A stretch of 64,000 bases of DNA from Solanum dulcamara (taxonomy: Eukaryota; Streptophyta; Magnoliopsida; Solanales; Solanaceae), in assembly GCF_947179165.1 (NCBI RefSeq), contig NC_077238.1, positions 38,491,793 through 38,555,792 on the forward strand, given 5' to 3'. This document shows positions 25,694-38,355 of this stretch, piece by piece. Position 1 is the stretch's first letter. Every line of letters begins with the position of its first letter. The position numbers and the translations under genes are program-made. The notes under the pieces were generated by a model. It saw only the letters and a list, made by a program, of their open reading frames with translations, made no database searches and was not told the origin of the DNA.

Positions 25694-26800
25694 TATGGCA
25701 AATGAAAAAAGTAATGAAAATCAGAATAAAGAGAATGCAGTTGATGTGCAACTCTCTTATGAGATGTAGAACTAGGCTAACCTTCGGGATGAGCATGGAC
25801 TTTCTATCAAGAAAACAAAGTTTGAATCTTAGAACCTAAATCTAACAAATATGACCACATGAATTGGGATGATAAAGAGTTCCCAAAGAAGTGGAGGCAC
25901 AAAGAGGCGAGGATCAGACTAATTTATATAGCCTCAAAGAAGCTTAAGTGCTCTCACCACGAAGGTGAATGCGAACATGAGTTCTAAATAGCGGTATGGC
26001 AATATAGGATTTGAGAGAGATTGAGTTGCAAAGTACGTTGGTTCAAATGGTTTCTAATACTTTAGAAGGAAACATGAAAATACCACTGGGAACATCCACA
26101 CCACAAATGAATTCTGAGGCTGAGTTGGAAGCTTAAAATTGGTCAAAATAATATAGGGACAATGCAATAAGAACCAACTTTTCAACACAAGTAGTGTTTT
26201 CTTCGGTGGTCAAGTTGATGATGAAGTAAATCAAGTCTAATTTATTAGAGAGAAATACAATATAAATTACATTATGTGAGCACCATCGACCCCAAAGGTT
26301 CTAGATTCCAAAGCTACTCAAAGCAGCCTTATAGAGCTAGTGTTACACTAAAACCACCCCAAATAGGTTCAAGATGCCTAATATACTAAAGTATTATGGA
26401 ACTATAAACCTACATGAGCAAGTTCTATCCTTTTCTAGAGTTATAATGGGGAACAATTTGACCAATGATGATATCGAATTGGTCATGGTTAAGAAGTTAG
26501 GGGAGACCCCATTGGGAGGTGAATTGATACAATATTCTTTATTTCATGGAAATTTTATCCCTCTTTTAGTATGCTGGTCAATTATTTTTTCATGGCACAT
26601 ACTGGAGAAAGGAAGGTGCAACCAAGAAGGGAATATATCTTTAAGGGGATATCAGGTTTCTTTGTGACTTCATAATGCAATTCTAATGAGGAAGAATATG
26701 CTGCCAAAGGTATCAGAAGATTGGGTCGTGAAAGATTTAAAGAAGTTTTTGAACCTTGGATGCTTGATCATCAAGTTTGAATATCTCAAGTAATGCCCAA
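25694..26800 (+). pseudogene. Tat/Ogre-like Ty3 gag remnant
   Basis: ATG at 25694 opens a Lys/Asn/Glu-rich N-terminus that soon hits stops. Several broken frames follow, then a 97-residue open stretch at 26374-26667. Within it MPNILKYYGTINLHEQVLSF, MGNNLTNDDIELVMVKKLGE and the following TPLGGELIQYSLF follow the pattern of the Tat/Ogre-type retrotrans_gag domain: a K-Y-x-G-T start, a G-N-x-L-x-x-D-x-I-E block, then a W/Y-rich stretch. An RKEYIF-like block continues near 26600-26640 in another frame. Protease, RT and integrase are absent because the sequence changes at ~26800. Confidence 0.6.
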
Positions 26801-27357
26801 GACTCCCATTTCTTTCTTTCTTGATGAACAACCAAGCACATTTTCGATAACTTTATTTTTATTAGGTAGAGTTAGTAAATTGGGTATGTGATAAGACTAT
26901 GACAAATTTTGTGAGTACGATATGGTATTGTTATGTGTATTCACAAGATAAAGAAAGAGAATTCTAGTTCTTTGATTATGACAAATAATAAAGGAAGCTC
27001 GTATAAATGAGATAATGAATATTTAGGTGGGTGCTAATGTGGTATGAAAATAATTATTGATTAATAATAACCCTTGAATTATGGTACTACCAAACTTCTA
27101 AGGCAACTCTCACAACTATAAATAAGATCCTCAGATAAGGCCAGAAGGAATTCAAAAGAAATTGAGTGTACTTTTTTTTGGCATTTATAGACATCGTCTA
27201 TGGGCCATAAAAGGAACCACAGACTGTAGGTGAGATCCGTAGATGAACTTAATAAATCAGAAAATTAAGCTTGAGATGTATGAGTCAGACTTATGGGACT
27301 TAAATCCATTTACATGTCGAAGTTCACCTTCAAAAACTTGAAAATACCTTAAATAGG
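26801..27357 (+). repeat. Repeat remnant, including the left part of a family T-like LTR
   Basis: No gene visible. From ~27170 the sequence (ATCGTCTATGGGCC, CCACAGACTGTAGG) has the same style as 45880-46150 and appears to be the left end of the LTR that resumes at 45805 after the 27358-45799 insertion. I cannot place its start. Confidence 0.4.
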
Positions 27358-28222
27358 TGATGAGTTGGTATTTTACCGATCATTTAACTTACATTCATAA
27401 ATTATTGCTATGTTTAATGCTAATTAAAGGTGTTTTAGGCCTTAGTTACCTTATGTGCATGAATTCTTTAGAAAAAAATAAGTTCAAAGGATTTGAAGCT
27501 AAAAACCACTGAAGTGCACTGACAAAAGCTGGCACCTCACAGAAGTAGACAGGCCTCTCACCAGCTAAATGCAGGCTGGATTGGGGCAATTTGTCTTTGT
27601 ACCTACACTATAATCGATGCAATACAATGGATGATCCGCGATTCACAGTCCCAATGCAACATCTCCTAGAAACACTGAAGTTTAAAGTGAGGCACTGACT
27701 GGAGTCAGAAAATGATGGATCATGTTCCATCAGTATAATAGAAGTCTTGACGCGGAGGCTGGTTGGCTAAAAATGCAATCTTAGAAATTAGTGCTTCCTT
27801 TAGAAAGTTCCAATGACCAAAATGAGGATTGGTGCACTTATGTACCATTATTCTCATTATCCATTTTTAACAATTATAGAGAGTAGAGAGAAAAATCTAG
27901 AGAGATAGAACATTCATATTCATACTAAAGATATCTTATCCTGTCGACAAAAAAACCTTTAATTTATTATCATCCAAGCTTTGATTCAGATTTTGTTCAA
28001 CATTTTAGATTGAAATGAATATTTAATTTTTGGGTATTTTCTTTAATCTTTTTTTATGAGTATTTAAATCATTAGCTACGGGTGTGTGCGCTTTATGAGG
28101 GTGCAAAAGCCCAAATGAGTTTTGATTAATCTTCTGTAAAATCGACTGTAGGACATGGATCTATTATAGCATTGAAATTTTAATCCAAAAAATTAGTAGT
28201 TGCAAACATTGATTGAGATCTC

Positions 28223-30440
28223 TGTAACATCCCTCAAAAATGCTCACAAGTGTCTTAAGAATGCCTTTGGAATAGGCCGCTCAAGTAATGCATCATCCTT
28301 AATCTTTTTGGAAAATCCAAATTCGAAATATTGATCCGGGGGTTAAAACCTACGGAAAAATGATCTTGGTGGATTTTTAGGACCCGTATATCATAAGATA
28401 GATTTTTGAAGAAATTCATGAAATAGTAGGATCTGCGACAGGTCTGCGTCGCGGATCTAGGAGAGTTTTCTGGCCGAGTTGAGTTTTTTTAAGGGCATTT
28501 TAGACCTTTTCCAAATTATTAGTCAATGAACCTAGACGTTTTTAAGGCCTAATCCGACTCTCAAGTAATGCATCATCCTTAATCTTTTTTCAAAATCTGA
28601 GTTTGGAATATTGATCGGGGAGTCAAAACCTGCCAAAAAGTAGTCTCGGTGGATTTTTAGGACCCGTATATCGGAAGATAGATTTTTGAAGAAATTCATA
28701 AAATAGTAGGGTCTTCGACAGATCTGCGTCCCGAATTTGGGAGAGTTTTCTGGCCGAGTTGATTTTTTTTAAGGGCATTTTTGACCTTTTTTAAATTATT
28801 AGTCCATGAACCTAGACGTTTTTAGGGCCTAATCCGACTCTATAAATTTATCTAAACCCCTAATTCTATTTATTTTTCTATAATTCATCTGTCAAATATT
28901 TCTCTCTCTACAAAAAGGCTCTCAAGGGTTTTCATTGAAGAATTCAAGTAATCTACTCAATTTCCCCATCAAGCTCTCAAGTTCTTCTAATTATTTGGTG
29001 TTTTCACTTAAGGTATGTGGGTATTGATTCATGGATCCTTTCATCCATAGAGCCCAATCAAATTCTCAAGGTTTTCTATTAAATAAAAGTATGGTATTTT
29101 ATGAGTTTTATGATCTCTATTCTTATTGCATGAATTATAATTTAAAGTATGATTATGAGTCTATTTTGATATAAATTGATGGTTATTGCATTGAATTGAA
29201 GAATTTTCTATGAATTCTCCTATTTTGATCTCTAGGGTTCATGATGTAAATTATGAGTATTTTGAGTTATACTTCCAAAGAATATTATCTATATGAATTA
29301 TGTATGGCTGATATAAAGTTTATGATAATGCATGTTTTCAAGTGAATTACATGATTTTCATATTCAATTGATTATGCAATTGAGTTTTACTCTAAGTTCA
29401 AGATATGAATTCCATGCTAGTTATGAAGTAAGGTGACCTAAGGCCTAAAGATATAAATTGTGCTGATATGATTGTAATGATGAAAGAACAATTCTCATAT
29501 TACAAGTATGTTATACAAATGAGCTACTCTATAATTTCAAACCTATTAACATGACTATGATATATGTAATTATGATCTTATGTTATGTATGTATTCCGTG
29601 GGATTTGACTTAGCACCAAGTTAACTTGAGGTGGCAGCCCTACCAAAAGCCTTAGTAGCAGCCTCATGTCCCATAAACTATGTGCCACCGTAGGTTGCCT
29701 TTATAGCATAGCTAGTGGATCCACAAATAGCACATGTTCATGATTAGGAGTCTATCTTGGCAAAGTAACCTCCTCCTTCTCAATGTGGGTATCATCGGAT
29801 TCCATGTTATAGCTCGCATGGTCTTATTGTCGGTTATGGCTCCTATCCCACATATGTATGATCTCTTAAGTATGTTATGATTTTGAATTTATGCTTTTAA
29901 ATGCTTTGGTCAATATAATTTTCTCAAGACTTTACTTAATCCATATTATCATGTATTTTACTTGACCTTTATATTCCATGATTTATGTTGCTTATCACGC
30001 CCTCATACTTAGTACATTCTAATATACTAATGCATACTGTAGGGGTTGATTTTGAAGATCCAAATCATCCATGTAACTAGTAGGCGTTCTCTATCCGACA
30101 GTGTTGTGGTGAGTCCTTATTGATCAGGAAAAAATTTTCAAGTTGGTTACTGTTTTCTTTTCAAAAGACTTTTATTTATGTTGTATATTAAGGGTGAGCT
30201 AGGGACATATCTTATCCCCCTCCCATACTCATGTTTAGAGGCATCTAGTTGGACATATGTTTGAGTCTATGTTGTCATAAGACATTTTCAGATTTCTATT
30301 CATGCTTTAGACTCTCTTATGATGTTTTCGCCTTTATATTTTACCTTGTGTATGCTTCTGATATCTACAAGAGGCTTGGTTGGAGCCCTTTGGGGTTTTG
30401 ATCATCGTGTTATGACTAGGCCCTAGGTCGGGTCATGACA
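28223..30440 (+). repeat. 5' LTR of the 28223-35252 element, with a duplicated U3 segment
   Basis: 2218 bases. It is longer than the 3' LTR (1955) because ~280 bases are present twice in tandem, 28280-28559 and 28560-~28840, each starting CTCAAGTAATGCATCATCC and ending CCTAATCCGACTC. The remainder aligns closely with 33298-35252. Family members include 3063-5163 in reverse. Confidence 0.85.
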
Positions 30441-30444
30441 AACT

Positions 30445-30456
30445 TGGTATCAGAGC
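30445..30456 (+). other. Primer-binding site, initiator tRNA-Met
   Basis: TGGTATCAGAGC, a perfect complement of the initiator-Met tRNA 3' end, four bases after the LTR end. Confidence 0.9.
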
Positions 30457-30660
30457 ACAAGGTTTTCCAAGTGTCTTAGGGTGTCCAACATGCCCATCAA
30501 GTAGAGTCTTATTCATGGGTTTGAAGTGCGCTATGCTTATGAGTAGGAGACTATGAGGTGTCTTAGGAAATTTTCACTTCTTTCATGATCCATGTCATGC
30601 GATAGAGTGGTACTCTAAGACCTTCCCTCCTAACGATTGTTTTTTATGATTTTTCAGAAC

Positions 30661-31646
30661 ATGCCTCCGAGAAGACAAATCCCTCAAGCTAATAGTCCTC
30701 TTCCCAATCAAGTAACTAATGAGGAGTTTTGGACTTCTATCACTATGGTAGCTCATATAGTAGACAACCAAGGAGTAATGGCTCCTTCAAATGTGATCAC
30801 ACCAGTTTCAAGAGTTAGAGACTTCACAAGGATGAACCCTCCCAAGTTCCATGGTTCGAAAGGCGATGAGAATCCCTAAGACTTTTTTATGAGGTATATA
30901 AGATTATGGATATTATGAGGATGTCTTCGGAAGAGAAGGCGGTGATGGTGGCCTATCAACTTAGGGGTGTCGCTCGAGTGTGGTTTGACCAATGGAAGGC
31001 CGAAAGGGTTGAAAGAGGCCCTATAGGTTGGGGGGATTTCAAAGTTGCTTTTCTTGACTGCTTTTTTCCCTTAGAGTTGAGGGAGGCGAAGGTGATGGAA
31101 TTTATCAACTTGAAGCAAGGGAGTATGAATGTGAAGGAGTACGCCCTCAATATCATGAAGTTTTCCAAGTATGCTCCGACTTTGGTGTCCGACCCTCGAG
31201 CCTGAATGAGTAAGTTTATATCAAGGGTTTCATATCTGGTTGTTCAATAATGTAAGACAACCATGTTAATAAAGGAAATGGACATCTCTAGACTAATAAC
31301 TCATGTTGAGAAAATTGAAGAGGAAAAGATTAAGGAGGTTCCTAGGATGACTAAGAAGGCCCGGATTGAGATTGGATCATATGTTACTGATACTTTAGTG
31401 CCTAAGTATCACAAGTATAGGGTGCCTAACCCTATATATCAAGGTGACAATTATAGTGGTCAAGCTTTTCTCGCATGCCAAAAGTGTGGAAGGTACCATT
31501 CAGGAGATTTTCTAGCTGGTTCGGGTATATGTTTTGGTTGTGGTGCGAAGGATCATAAGTTGAGGCATTGTCCAAGGGTTGCTAAGAATGATAAGAATAG
31601 TCATCAGCGATCTCATCCCTACCACTCTGTGGGTCCCCAAACTTAG
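30661..31646 (+). pseudogene. Ty3 gag remnant with two zinc-knuckle motifs
   Basis: The start at 30661 (MPPRRQIPQ) is chosen because it aligns with the MPPRR-like N-terminus of the related gag at 59082. The gag core RVRDFTRMNPPKFHGSKGDE, then VAYQLRGVARVWFDQWKAER and [20 protein letters not shown], closely parallels that protein. Stops interrupt it near 30877 and 31203, and the frame shifts near 30890. Downstream CQKCGRYHSGD and CFGCGAKDHKLRHC are the nucleic-acid-binding cysteine motifs; the second keeps C-x2-C-x4-H-x4-C. Protease, which should follow, is not recognisable. Confidence 0.85.
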
Positions 31647-31878
31647 CATGGTCCTTCATCCAGTAAGTGTGAATTCTCTTTTTGAAATAATAATGATTAG
31701 GGTGGAATGGTTGCAGGCCCCGTTTTACTTCAATAGATTTTTGAACTCATTGAGTAAAGTTTCAATTCCTAAGTAAGTCTATTCTAGAATTGAAAGGTCA
31801 CGATTCAATAGTTAAAGGGTAGATTATCTCTTGTATTAAGGCCCAAAAGTTGATTCCAGAGGTTGTATTTAGTATACT

Positions 31879-33043
31879 GTGTTAGTTAGGAATATCAACT
31901 CTAGAAGTCCTTCTCTTGAGTTGGTTTCCGAAGCTAATGAGTCTTATGACATGAGTGTGCATTCTCATCTAGATAAGGATAATGTGTGGTCAATGTACTT
32001 AGTAGGGTGTTTGTGGGGATCATGGCTCATGTTAATGAATGGAAGAGGGAGTCATAAAAGATGTTCATCAGTTGGCTAGAGTGAGGGTGAAGTTGAGCAG
32101 ATTCCGATAATGGTGGTGCAAATTGGATATGAATTATCTTTGGTAGTAGATGTTAAGTCAAACAATACATTGACCCATCATTGGAAAAGTGAAGGAATTG
32201 GTGGGGAAATATGAGAGTAGAAGCCTTTCTCCAAGGGGAAGATAGAGTACCTAGTTACCGAGGTTAATTTTGTGTTTTGAGATAGATGATATTAGATGAG
32301 TCATGATAAGTAGAGAAGGAGTAGATGTTCCATATTGTGATAATTGTGGTATGCTTGGCACATTTAAGGTTATAGACTTAGAGGAAGAGATAGATGGATC
32401 TTGTTTTGTATAATAAATAGGTAAGAGTATATTGGTGTATTTCTTAGTAGGAGTTAATGCAAAATTAGATGTAGAGATGCTAGGGTAGACACGAAAATTA
32501 TTAAGTGATATTGACTTCAAGGGATCCATAAAGTGGTTAGAATGGTAGGCTTGAATGTGTGATTGTAGATATGTGAATGATTGTAGTAGTCTATTGATGA
32601 CTTTTTGTTAAGGGTTTCAAGTGAGTGGATTAGAGTTGTTATAGAACTAGGCTTGAATGTAGTGTTGATGATATATGGGTGAATGTACGATGCATTGTGT
32701 GTTTCTTTATTAGGTTTCGAGGTTTGATGAATACAGGTAGTAAGGAGTAGTACTCTATTTTCCTATAGAGGTGTAGTAGCCTAAGGTATAAGTGTCAATG
32801 TTGAGGAAGTTTGTGGGTGATCCAAATTCTATTGTGCCAATATAGAATGTGAGTATTGAAGAGAGTTTGACTTATGAGGAGATCCCGATTGAAATTTTAG
32901 ACCTGCAAGTAAAGAGGTTAAGAAATAAAGACGTATCTGTCGAAGTGTTATGGAAGAATCAACAAGTAGAGAATGCTACATGGGAGGTGGAATCGGACAT
33001 GATAAAGCGTTATCCATATCTCTTCCCTTCCACACAAGCCTAA
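31879..33043 (+). pseudogene. Ty3 pol remnant: protease-RT linker joined to RNase H end, and chromodomain-like C-terminus
   Basis: VRNINSRSPSLELVSEANE matches the linker just before RT in the 59082 polyprotein (there around nucleotide 60690). It is followed immediately by SYDMSVHSHLDKDNV, which corresponds to the segment after RNase H (around 61998). RT and RNase H, about 1.25 kb in the intact relative, are therefore cleanly missing. Integrase N-terminal traces (KDVHQLARVRVKLS-like) follow in broken frames to ~32300, and the integrase catalytic core is not found. At 32849-33043 an open stretch contains TYEEIPIEILDLQVKRLRNK and VLWKNQQVENATWEVESDM, the chromodomain-like tail, ending in the same KRYPYLFPSTQ as the intact relative. 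Confidence 0.8.
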
Positions 33044-33280
33044 AGGTATTAAGTTGTTCATGATCAAATCAATTAAACTCCTACGTTTCAGTTCCATATG
33101 TAATTCATATGCATGCATGATTAATGAAAATGATTTTTTTCTCAAAGACTATGTTTTATGTTAAGTATGAAGTTTACATGTTCTATACGTTCTTCATAGT
33201 GTCCTCATATTCATGTTGGGTGGCTAGTCCTTTTTCCATGACCTTCCTATATTAGTTGGATCTCATTTGAGGATGAATGT

Positions 33281-33297
33281 TCCCAAGGGAGAGATGG
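33281..33297 (+). other. Polypurine tract before the 3' LTR
   Basis: TCCCAAGGGAGAGATGG immediately precedes the LTR start at 33298 and matches the position of AAGGGGGAGATAA at 63835. It primes plus-strand DNA synthesis in LTR elements. Confidence 0.75.
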
Positions 33298-35252
33298 TGT
33301 AACATCTCTAAAAAATGCTCACAAGTTCCTTAAGAATGCCTTCGGAATAGGCCGCTCAAGTAATGCATCATCCTTAATCTTTTTTCAAAATATGAGTTCG
33401 GAATATTGATCAGGAGTCAAAACCTGCCGAAAAGTAATCTCGGTGGATTTTTAGGACCCGTATATCGGAAGATAAATTTTTGAAGAAATTCATAAATATT
33501 AGGGTCTGCAACAGGTCTGCATCGCGAATTTGGGAGAGTTTTCTGGCCAAGTTGAGTTTTTTAAGGGCATTTTTGACCTTTTTCAAATTATTAGTCAATG
33601 AAGCTAGACGTTTTTAGGGCCTAATCCGACTCTATAAATTCATCTAAACCCTTAACTCTATTCATTCTTCTACAATTCATCTGTCAAATATTTCTCTCTC
33701 TACAAAAAGGCTCTCAAGGGTTTTCATTAAAGAATTCAAGTAATCTACTCAATTTCTCCATCAAGCTCTCAAGTTCTTCCAATTATTTGGTGTTTTCACT
33801 TAAGGTATGTGGGTATTGATTCATGGATCCTTTCATCCATGGAGCCCAATCAAATTCTCAAGGTTTTCTATTAAATAAAAGTATGTTATTTTATGGGTTT
33901 TATGATCGCTATTCTTATTGCATGAATAATTTAAAGTATGATCATGAGTCTATTTTGATATAAATTAATGGTTATTGCATTTAATTGAAGAGTTTTCTAT
34001 GAATTCTCCTATTTTTATCTCTAGAGTTCATAATGTAAATTATGAGTATTTTGAGTTATACTTCCAAAGGATATTATATATATGAATTATGTATGGGCTG
34101 ATATAAAGTTTATGATAATGCATGTTTTCAAGTGAATTACATGATTTTCATATTCAATTGATTATGCAATTGAGTTTTACTCTAAGTTCAAGGTATGATT
34201 TTCGTGCAAGTTATGAAGTAAGGTGACCTAAGGCCTAACGATATAAATTATGCTAATATGATTGTAATGATGAAAGGACAATTCTCATGTTACAAGTATG
34301 TTATGAAAATAAGCTACTCTATGATTTCAAACCTATGATCACGACTATGATATATGAAATTATGATTTTATGTTATGTATGTATTCTGTGGAATTTGACT
34401 CAGTACCGAGTGGACTTGAGGTGGAGACCCTACCAAAAGCCTTAGTAGAAGCCTCATGTCCCATAAACTGTGTGCCAACATAGGTTGCCTTTATGGCCTA
34501 GCTAGTGGATCCACAAATAGCACATGTTCATAATCAGGAATCTACCTTGGCAAAGTAGCCTCCTTCTTCTCGATGTGGGTATCATCGGATTCCATGTTAT
34601 AGCTCGCATGGTCTTATAGTCGGTTATGGTTCCTATCCCACATATGTATGATCTCTTAAGTATGTTATGATTTTGAATTTATGCTTTTAGATTCTTTGGT
34701 CAATATGATTTTCTCAAGACTTTACTTATTACATTTTATCATGTATTTTACTTGACATTTGTATTCCATGATTTACATTGCTTGTCATGCCCACATACTT
34801 AGTACATTCCAACGTACTATTGTATACTTTTTTCCTACATTGTCTCATAATGTAGGGGTTGAGGTTGAAGATCCTAATCGTCCACGTAACTAGTAGGCAT
34901 TCTCTATCCGATTATGTTGTGGTGAGTCCTCATTGATCGGGGACAAATTTTCAAGTTGGTGACTTTTTTATTTTCAAAAGACTTTTGTTTACATTTTATA
35001 TTGAGGGTGAGCTAGGGACATGTCTTAGCCCCCTCCCATACTTATGTGTAGAGGCATCTAGTTGGACATATGTTCGAGTCTATGTTGTCATAAGACATTT
35101 TCAGATTTTTATTCATTCTTTAGACTCTCTTATGATTTGTTCGCCTTTATATTTACCTTATGTATGCTTATGAAATGTATAAGAGGCTTGGTTGGAACTC
35201 TTCGGGGTTTTGATCACAGTGTTATGACTAGGACCTAGGTCGGGTCGTGATA
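33298..35252 (+). repeat. 3' LTR of the 28223-35252 element
   Basis: Starts TGTAACATCTC and ends GTCGTGATA. It has one copy of the segment that is duplicated in the 5' LTR. Open frames inside (for example 34985-35173) are not genes. Confidence 0.85.
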
Positions 35253-35489
35253 ATCTCTTTCCCAACTTGGCTTGGAAAAGCAAAAGGGAGTTGGGTAAGA
35301 CTTAATTATGAGGACTTGTTGAAATTATTCTATGGGTTTGAGCCAGCGATGGGATAATCCGAGTAATTTATCATTTAATGATGCGAGCTAGGAATAGTCC
35401 ATCTATCTACTTAAGCAATATTTAGTGTTTTGTTTGAAAGGTCTTGGTGTCTAAAGAAACTTAGGGACATATGTTTGATAGTTCAGGAG

Positions 35490-38174
35490 TGTCACGACCC
35501 AACCCTGTAGGCCGCGACTGAGGGTCCGACCTGGACCCTCTATATACCTAACTATCAGTTGTGGTCAAATTGAACTATAAATAAAATAATATCATGTAAC
35601 AGAGCCCCATTGGGCGATAATATTTTCATAAACCTGTAGCCCTTTTCGTTTGTGTCGTAACATGAAAAGGCATGCAAGACGACAAGGCTTCCATAACATA
35701 ATAATATATATCATACATCATGTAGACCCAGCTGGATCAAACTGATATACACAACCCACATATACATATCTGTAGACCTCTAAACTATTACGATAACATA
35801 TGGCGGGACAGGGCCCCTGCCGTACCCCTGAATAGAGTCAAAAACTAGGCTCCGATACAATAGAGCCTTTTCTAGCTTAGTTGTGCCGAATCCTAAGCTG
35901 ACGGACTCCCAAAACCTTTATTTGTACCTGCAGGCATGAAACGCAGCCCCCCGAGAAAGGGGGTCAGTACAACATATGTACTATGTAAAACATAACACAA
36001 TATGACTAAAGGAACATCTGAAATAGAGAAGCAAGGGATAAAATATCAGATCAGAAACCTGTACCTAGAAAAGTAAAATCATACATGCTCAAAATTTTAA
36101 TATAGCCGGCCCTATCAAGGATCTGGTGAATCATAACTGTAATAACATCACCTCCTTATTACAACACCTCATCATATCACCATATATATATATATATATA
36201 TATGTACCAGGCCCTCTAGTGAGGGCGCGATGAACAATGCAATGGAATTGTGCACGATAACTATTTCTGGCCCCGGGGTCGATGAAAGAAGTGTTAGAGT
36301 ATGTACGAGTAGATTAGTGAAAAAAAAATAGTTTAAATCATTAACGGAGACTTAATGAAGTCGTTAGGTGAATCTTCCCTGGATATTAGGGCAGAAAGTA
36401 TCTGACGTATACCCCCTAAATATCACTAAGGACTAAGTAAAAGGGAATTTTGGAAATCTTAGACATATACTAGTATGAAATATCTTGTAGCAGTCCAAGC
36501 GTTGGTTATCTCAGAGCCTTTCGTTTTTTACAGAAATGAGCTTAGTCGAATCAATTGTTATACAGTCATATAGAAGACTCGAGGAGTAGGAGTATAACTA
36601 CTTTAAAAGTCTTAACATAAAGAAGTGATCCAAGGTCCTAAAGTCATATTCAGAACCTAAGAGTGAAGTTGCCCCGAAGGTTTCATCATCCATAGCTTAC
36701 ATTTAAGACATGCCAAAAGAAAGAGAAAAGATAGGCTTTACATACCTATGTCAAAAACATACCAAGAGAAACTTCACATACCTCTTATGGATTACTCTTT
36801 ATCCCGTTCGCGTCGTTGTCCTTTAAACTTAAGTAACATAAAAGAAATATGAGTATTAACAACCCTTGGATTTCCAGCACCTTAGGCTACACATAAGTAT
36901 TCATAGAACTCAACCCTTTGCTTGCTTTCTTGACTATTTTCTTAACTAGTTAAAGAGTTTACGAAAATCGGGCAGCACCTTCCCTATAATGTTCCCTATC
37001 CGAATTTATAATTACACTCCTAATACCTACAGATAACCAACAACAACCTGAAACATATGTTTAAGCATTTCATATCAACAATATACAACATAAACTCCAA
37101 ACGACTCATTCGGAGCTACGATACCAAAATAGGGTATCTAGCCTTTATTCTATAGAACCTTTAATTATATGAAACTAGGGGTCATGTGGCTTCAACCAGA
37201 AGAACCCCTACCCCTTTTAGAACATATTTAGGCCCTGAAACAACACCACACCCCTGCAGCAGCACCTCACAAGAACAACACTTTACTTCGACGACAATTC
37301 AACTATAACGACTACAATTTAGTTTATTTCGAATGTCAAGCATTCCTATGATATTTCCACATTTACAGACACCTATAGGGCGTGTAAAATACTCCATGAC
37401 AACACCATAAGTCTCAAATTGGAATAAGTAACCTTACCTTACCCTAAAATTGGCCACAATTCGCCAAGACGCGCCTCGGAACTTCTCTAGACGCGCTGAA
37501 AGTGAGTGGACTGTTTGTATGACTTCCTTGCTGCCCCAAATTGTAATTTCATGTTATTAAACATACTTATATAACCACTGGATACCATAACTAATTACTT
37601 CATGGAAAGAAACTCGGACCTTACCTTTTCCTTGAAGCAAACCCGTAGCTCCCTCTTCCTGTGTCCCTAGCATTTTTCTCTTTTCCTTTCTCACTTTTCT
37701 AGGTGTATAGCTGAAGAAATTATTCCGTAGACATCGCAAGATATATATATACATCTCCCCGTGGTTAATACATACCGTAGGTAAGTAATTCACGGAGAGA
37801 AACTTTGAAACTTACCTTGGTTTCCTTGTTGCCGCCATAGTACTCTCTCTTAGGCTTAGGTTTCCTTTTTTCCTTTTCTTCAGCTCTTGGCTAAAATTTT
37901 GAATAAGGAATGAAATCCTTAGTCACATATTCAGCATATATAGGTAGGCTTAGGAGGTGACATGTGTCATCCCCTAAGGGTGACACGTGTCCAACCCTTA
38001 TTGGACCAATGTAGCTAAGCAACCAATTAGGGGCTGCCACATGTCCTTGGTAGGGCCCACCCCCAAGTAGGTGGGTCACATACTTGACCCCAAGTAGGTG
38101 GATCACCTGCTGCCATATGGAACCTTCTAAGAAGCTTAAGATACATTCCAAGCTCAAGAGTGTGAGGTGTAACA
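35490..38174 (-). repeat. 3' LTR of the reverse element
   Basis: 2685 bases, from TGTCACGACCC at 35490 to GGTGTAACA at 38174 on the plus strand, both ends intact. It contains a TA-dinucleotide run at ~36182-36203. It lacks ~325 bases present in the other LTR between the positions equivalent to ~45100 and ~45430. Confidence 0.82.
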
Positions 38175-38191
38175 TCCTTCCCCCCCCCCCC
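38175..38191 (-). other. Polypurine tract of the reverse element
   Basis: On the minus strand a run of 12 G followed by AAGGA lies directly before the LTR start TGTTACACC. The sequence just upstream on the same strand, GGGGACGAATGTTCTAAG, is the usual context of this tract in Ty3 chromoviruses. Confidence 0.75.
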
Positions 38192-38355
38192 TTAGAACAT
38201 TCGTCCCCGAATGCTAAAATTTTCCTTAGAACTTTCTACAGAGTATAGGGAGATTCCTTTCTATTATGATAACACCCACTTCCCTCTAAATAGTTATTAT
38301 ACGAGTTCCAAGAGTTAGGGCTACTTGTAGATATTGGAAATAGGTATGAATACTT

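Larger units (their letters stand above)
28223..35252 (+). mobile_element. Ty3/gypsy chromovirus (Tekay-like), internally deleted
   Basis: Starts TGTAACATCCC, ends GTCGTGATA, and has a perfect TSD ATCTC (28218-28222 and 35253-35257). It carries LTRs at 28223-30440 and 33298-35252, a primer site at 30445, gag remnants, a short pol remnant and a polypurine tract before 33298. The 2.86 kb internal region is much shorter than the ~5 kb of the related element at 58867-63847, because protease, RT, RNase H and the integrase core are missing. It cannot have moved by itself in this form. Confidence 0.88.

Noticed and set aside
30445..30456. tRNA fragments (TGGTATCAGAGC here, at 58871 and on the minus strand at 42431)
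   Set aside because: These are primer-binding sites next to LTR ends; no tRNA cloverleaf surrounds them.
37557..38175. Minus-strand open frames of 78 and 94 codons repeated at 44536-45058
   Set aside because: They repeat only because both lie in the two LTRs of one element; short, no domain, and frames differ at LTR indels.
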